Shown here in pieces: positions 52,301 to 58,495 of a stretch of DNA of 64,000 nucleotides. The translations under genes were made by a program, and so were the position numbers. Every line of letters begins with the position of its first letter. The first letter of the stretch is position 1. Source of the DNA: Anodontia alba (Eukaryota; Mollusca; Bivalvia; Lucinida; Lucinidae); NCBI GenBank assembly GCA_964016985.1, contig OZ024831.1, positions 28,624,633-28,688,632 on the forward strand, in the 5' to 3' direction. Below the pieces are notes generated by a model. That model was not told the origin of the DNA. It ran no database searches and worked only from the letters and a program-made list of their open reading frames with translations.

Positions 52301-55300
52301 TAGGAGTTAAGGTGTCTAAATATTTAGAGTAAACATGATACAGGGGCTAAATTACTTACAAATGACATCTATGGTTGTTGAGCGAGCAGTCTGTTTGATC
52401 TGGTTTTGAACAAGATTACTGGCGGTACATGTATATTCCCCTGCATTAGTTTTCTGTATGGCATCAAGTGATAATGTTTCAGTTGAAGCTGTTGAGAAAA
52501 GAGAGAAACAAAACAGCTTAAAGAATGATGAAACAAGAAAATCACTAATATATGATCCGCAATACATGAAAACATGTGCATCCAACAAAGACTCATATCA
52601 GCCTACACATCTGGGCCCAGTTGTTCAAAGCTAACGACGTCGTCAGTTAACGATTCGTTAAAATTTACATTGAGTGATACGCTAATATGCTGAAATTTTT
52701 TGCTGAAAAAATGTGAGTAGCTTTTGCACTGCAAAAGCTACTCACATTTTTTCAGCAAAAAATATCAGAATACTGTATATTGAATCCGCTAAATCAGTTA
52801 CCGAAACAACCCTTAACGAGCTTGTTAAGCTAACGACGCTTTGAACAACTGGGCCCTGGGCAGCCAGACCAGAGTCTTCATTTTCTGCTTGAAGGAACTT
52901 TACATCCTTGGCTATCCAAAATGCACTGAATGAAGATTCTGATCAGACTGAAGATCGATCTTAATCTTTGCTGGGTGCACATGTCTGAAAGTATGTTTTC
53001 TGACATTATGGCTATTACAGAAACAGTCTAGGCTACCGAAATATATCCCAACATACTTTCAGACAGGGAAAGAGTCAAATTTTTCTTTCACAGAAAATTA
53101 CAAATATTATGGATTGCTGTTTGGTACTTGAATAAAAAAAGTCTGAAGTATCTGTACTGAGCATGGTGTTTGCAGCCGATGCCAGATGATGATGATGATG
53201 ATGATGATGGTTCAGTGTTTTGTCTCTTTAACATTATTTAAGTCATATCCAGACAATAAAGGGTGATAATCAAAGGCTCTGTAAAATGAAGCACTGTACG
53301 TTGAACTCAGCCTCTAGCAGGGTTTGAAGCTCGGACCTCATGATCCAAACCATTACGAAAACACACCTATTCAAATATACTGAAAATTTCACCACCAAAA
53401 CCTGAAAGTTTTCAGATAAAAATTCTGATATTTTTCATATTTCTGCTCAAAACATAGTTCTAATGAGTACCCACAATCTATGTTTTTGAGCAGAAATAAG
53501 AAAACCCCTATAACCTTACTATATAAAAGTGGGGTTTAGGGGGTCAAAATTATATAGGTAAGTTTTTGTGATGTTCAGGAGCGCTAGCTGCATGACAGAC
53601 ACAGATTTAGCAACCTCATAGAGTTAAAAGGTTAATTCTCCATCATAGCTCTAGACAGGAATTAAGCTAAGTTAAGAGAAAGTAAGGAAAATGAAAAAAA
53701 AAAAAAAAAAAAAAAAAAACAACAACAAAAAAACATCATAATACTTACTTAATAATGGCACCCCATTTTTGCGCCACTGTAATTGGTTAAATGGTGGATT
53801 TGCATCTACTACACATCTAAGGGTAACAGGAGTGTTGAGCTCGACTTTATATGGCGAGTACTCGGGTTCAAAATGAATGGACGGGGCATCTGCAATATAA
53901 ATAAAGCAAAAAAATTTTAACCTCAAAGTATCAATCAAAGCAGCAGCAGATGATATTCACATATGCACAAATGCCTACATATTCACAAAGATGATATTCT
54001 CAAATAAATGTTTAAGTTTTTTGTTGTTGTTTTTTTTTATATAAAATATGGTAACTGTCCTAATATTTCAAACACTTTACTTAAAACTAGTTTGGTCTAA
54101 AGTTTGTTTTTTACACAGTTGTTTCTTAAAATACTTAGTGGGATGGCAAACTGTGTAGACCCTGATCAGACTGCTCCTCAGTCTGATCTGGATCTGCACT
54201 GTTTGCATATGCCATTTTGTCAGACACTTCAGTTTTAAAATTTTTAGGACATTTACCATAAGGCTTGACATTTCAATGAAGATCCTAATCAGATCTGGTC
54301 TGCACTCTGAGGGTCTGCACTATTTGCTTAATATGCCACTTTGTCAGAAATAGATGGTGTACAAAATTTTAGGACAATTACTGTATATATACAATCAGGG
54401 CAAGGTAAAAAGTAAAGACATGGATCAGATTGAATGGAGCTTCAAACTGATCTGGCCCTTCATACACACACAACACAAGAAAAGGTCCTTATTGCATACA
54501 CAGGGCAATGAAGGTCCAAGTCAGCCATATGTTCATGCTCTGATCAATAGAGATTATTATATGACAATTTTCATATCATACCCCATATCAACCCGAGACA
54601 CCCATATCCCTCGGGCCGATATGGGTCAAGGGTTGATATGGGGTATGATTTGAAAATTGGCATATCATAATCTATTTATTATACATTTTTCTTTCTGACA
54701 AGTTTGCTTATTCGATATCGTATGCGGAGTCAAAGGCAAGACCACCGAGTGCTCCGAATGTGGTGATATGGGTTTTTTGCCCCGGCAAAAAAAGCCGTAT
54801 CACCACATGACCTGGTGATATGGGTTTTTTGCCCAGGCAAAAAAATCGTATTACCCATGTGACTAATTATCACACCTTTTGCGCACCACAAGACTTATGT
54901 GTGCTTGAAAGCCATGTTAGTATCACATACGCAAAATGAACATATTTTCTAGTAAATGTATGATAAGGTCCTTTATTGGCTTACAAAAACATTTGAAATT
55001 GCAGAATATACTGACAAAAAAGACCCTTATCAGACTTTCAAATGTGCGGGCGGATTTCAGCCTTCTGTTTTTGCGTATAGCATGAGGACTCCTTTTGTGT
55101 TTTGTGCATCATTTGCTCTGAAGGCCATAAGCTCTAGATATGTCACTTTTTCTTACTAAAAATTATTGACATTTTTTCTTATTTCTCCATGAAAACATAG
55201 AGAAAAGCCTGTTCAAGGTGCTTCTAATAAACATTGCTGCAGACAAGATGCTGTTTTTAACATAAATTTCTCAGATTTTTCTTATTTCTCCACTTCTAAT

Positions 55301-58300
55301 GAGTACCCACAACATACGTTTCTGTGGAGAAATAAGAAAAATATTATCCTGATACTCCCTCTTATCTAGAGCTTTTGATTGTGTTGGGGTTTAACAACAC
55401 GTCAACCCTTGTGGGTCATTTTGTGTCGTCTCACAGAGAAAGGGAGAAAAGAGATAGAAGAGATAGTATAAGAGATGAAAGAGAGGAACAGGGAAGAGAG
55501 AACAGGAATGAAAGTGAAGAAACAGAAGGAATAAAAACATCCCCCTCTGCCCTTACCTGCTACAAGGATAGCAGGCCTTGCCCAACTGTAAGCCAATATC
55601 AGTTGGACGCCCTGGTGACGTAAGATACACGGCACCTTCCGACCACCCCCTCTTATCTAGAGCTATGTAATAAATACACAAATTTTATTATATACAAAGT
55701 ACTGAAATATAGAGAATTATTAATGAAATAAAATACATATTTCAAAAAAGTTATATTTTCACTAGTGAAAATATAAAACTTATATTTTCACTCCTCTGAG
55801 CAGTGAAAAATATAAGATCTGGAACTACTTTTTTTCTTATTTACATTAATGGTCATTATGCACGAGTGAAAATTTGAATGTTTTCATTACACGAGATGAA
55901 AATTTTTATGGTATTCACTGAAAAAGAGTAAATTTTCTTTTTATTTTATTGTTTACACGCCAATGCGCGTTTCTGACGTCATAACTAACGTCACCAAACA
56001 AAACATGAACGTCATAGCATCGACGCTCAGTGCTTAACATGTAAAATGCTGGAGAAAAAAAACAAAAAGTTTCGGCAAATCAAAATAATTTTGATACCAA
56101 CATGTTCCTTACATTCTAACTAATGTTATGCGGTTCTTATATGTCACTGCCAAGGGACAAAACTGCGTGTCAGACTTCCCCTTGCAAATGCAAGATTTGC
56201 ATATCTTCTATCAAAAGTGATGTATATAATAAAAAGAAAATTCAAATGTTTGTCGTGAATATGACTTTTATTTCATCTCGTGAAGTGAAAAAATGTATAT
56301 TTCATTCGTGCCTTCGGCACTCATGAAATAAACATTTTTTCACTTCACTCGATGAAATAAAAGTCATATTCACTCCAAACATTTGAATATCCTCTATTTA
56401 TTTTGAGGTGAAATAAGAAAACATTTCTCTGGATACACCTCTTAATCTGGAGCCATCTCCATGAGACAAGGGTCAGTTGTTCTAAAATCTAGGAAAAAGA
56501 TACTTACATTGCACACTTAATATCCGATATGAAATTAATGGAGAATTTTGATTGGCTGCATTATAAATTACACATGAATAATTAGCACTATGGTCCTGTC
56601 TCGTTATATCTACAATGATCTGACTAGAAGATGCCCCCAACTGTGTTGACGGACGAGTTTCAATAGCACTAGTAACAAGCTGTCCATTTCGCAGCCATTT
56701 TATGTTCGGTGCGGGTTTTCCGCCCTGAGATGAGCAAGTTAAATATATCACAGAATTTTCCACTAGGGGACTGGTTGAGTTTGTTTCTATAAGGGGTGGT
56801 CCTGGTAGCACTGAAAAAGAAAACAACAATTTTATATATACATGTATTACACCTAAAGCACCATGTCAATATGGTAGCAGATGCCAGACTATTTTTTTTT
56901 TTTTCAATGACAGTCGACTCTTGATATCTCGGAGTCCAAGGGATTCTCTAAAATACTTGAAGATATCAGTGCCTCTACATATCAGATTTGCAAAATTGAG
57001 GAAAAAATAAATCAAACAACCACATCACAAATGAATATGTATTGTTGACCCCTGAAGAAAGAGATATATTGAAAATATTGTGGAAAAGGGGAGAAACTGG
57101 CAGGAGAAATTGTTCCTTAGGAGCAATTTTTCCACAGTATTTTGTTACCTGATGTTTGATTTCCTTGTAAAACCTGGGACAAGATTTTCTCTTTGAGACA
57201 AGCGGTTATTCAAGATAAACGAAGTCGAGATAACGAGAGTCAGCTGTATTTTTCCAAGAATGTAAGGCTTGACACCTCAAGTGAATTGTCTGCCTAGCTG
57301 GGGTAGTTCTATTTAGTATTTGTTTGTGTTGAGGTTTTACAGCCCAGTCAACCCAATGGGGTCATGTCGAGCGCGGTCAGTTTACCTTACCAAACATTTA
57401 CTGGGCAGGCTTAGTCCTCTAAGCGGTTAACCAGTAATGTGCACATTCTTTCGCCAGAAACTGACAACTGCCCTTCTTGAATCAGCGGAAGGGAGAGAAT
57501 GACCGTAGAAAATATTTCATGATCAATCTCCACGAAAGAATGTTGACGACCTCAGCGGGGGTTGAACCCGCGACCTCCTGGTCTCCAGTCGGACAGCGCA
57601 TCCAACTGAGCCACCGAGGCCGGCAGTTCTATTTAGTACCCCAACCTGTCTTTTTTTTTTTTTTTTTTTTTTGTGCATAGGAATCAGAAAAATATTTATC
57701 TGAATACTCTCTGACCTTCACCTATGTATCCACTTTATTAGATGCCTTCAGTATCAGAACCATTTCAGGTCTATTGATGCTTTTATTTATTTATTTATTT
57801 ATTTATTTATTTTTTTTTGGTTGTTGTTGTTTTTTTTGTTGTTGTTGTTGTTGTTGTTTTTTTCAAACAAACAAGCAAAAAACAAACTTTTTTTTGTGAA
57901 AAAAAAAAAAAAAAAATGAAAAAGGAGTTTTCACAAACTAAGGGAAGTAACTAGATATGAGACCTTGGACTCTTATGGCAACTAGTTATTTCCCTTGCAT
58001 TATCTTCGCAGAACAGTGTCAACTTAAGAGAAGGGAAGTAATGAGACAAAAGATCTTTGAAGCATAACTGCTAGTTATTTCCCTTGCATTAGAAACCACT
58101 CTTCTCTTGCATCAGACAGAATAGACCCAGATTGGATGATGCAGAATGCAGCATCTGATCAGTGTCTACATTATTTGCCACTCATTCAACAGTTCTTAGA
58201 CACATCAACAAGTGAAAAAAAGGACTTGTTCAATCAAAATTTAGGACAAAGATGATTACAGAGACTCTGAGTACCGTAGTCAACCTAATTACCGTGTGCT

Positions 58301-58403
58301 TGGGTTTTTCAAAATTACTGGGAAACTTGTAGTAAAATATGTATCCGCCTACTAAAAGTAAAACAAGATCAGCAATTGGCTTATTTAATGGTCCTTATGC
58401 AAT

Positions 58404-58495
<92 letters not shown>

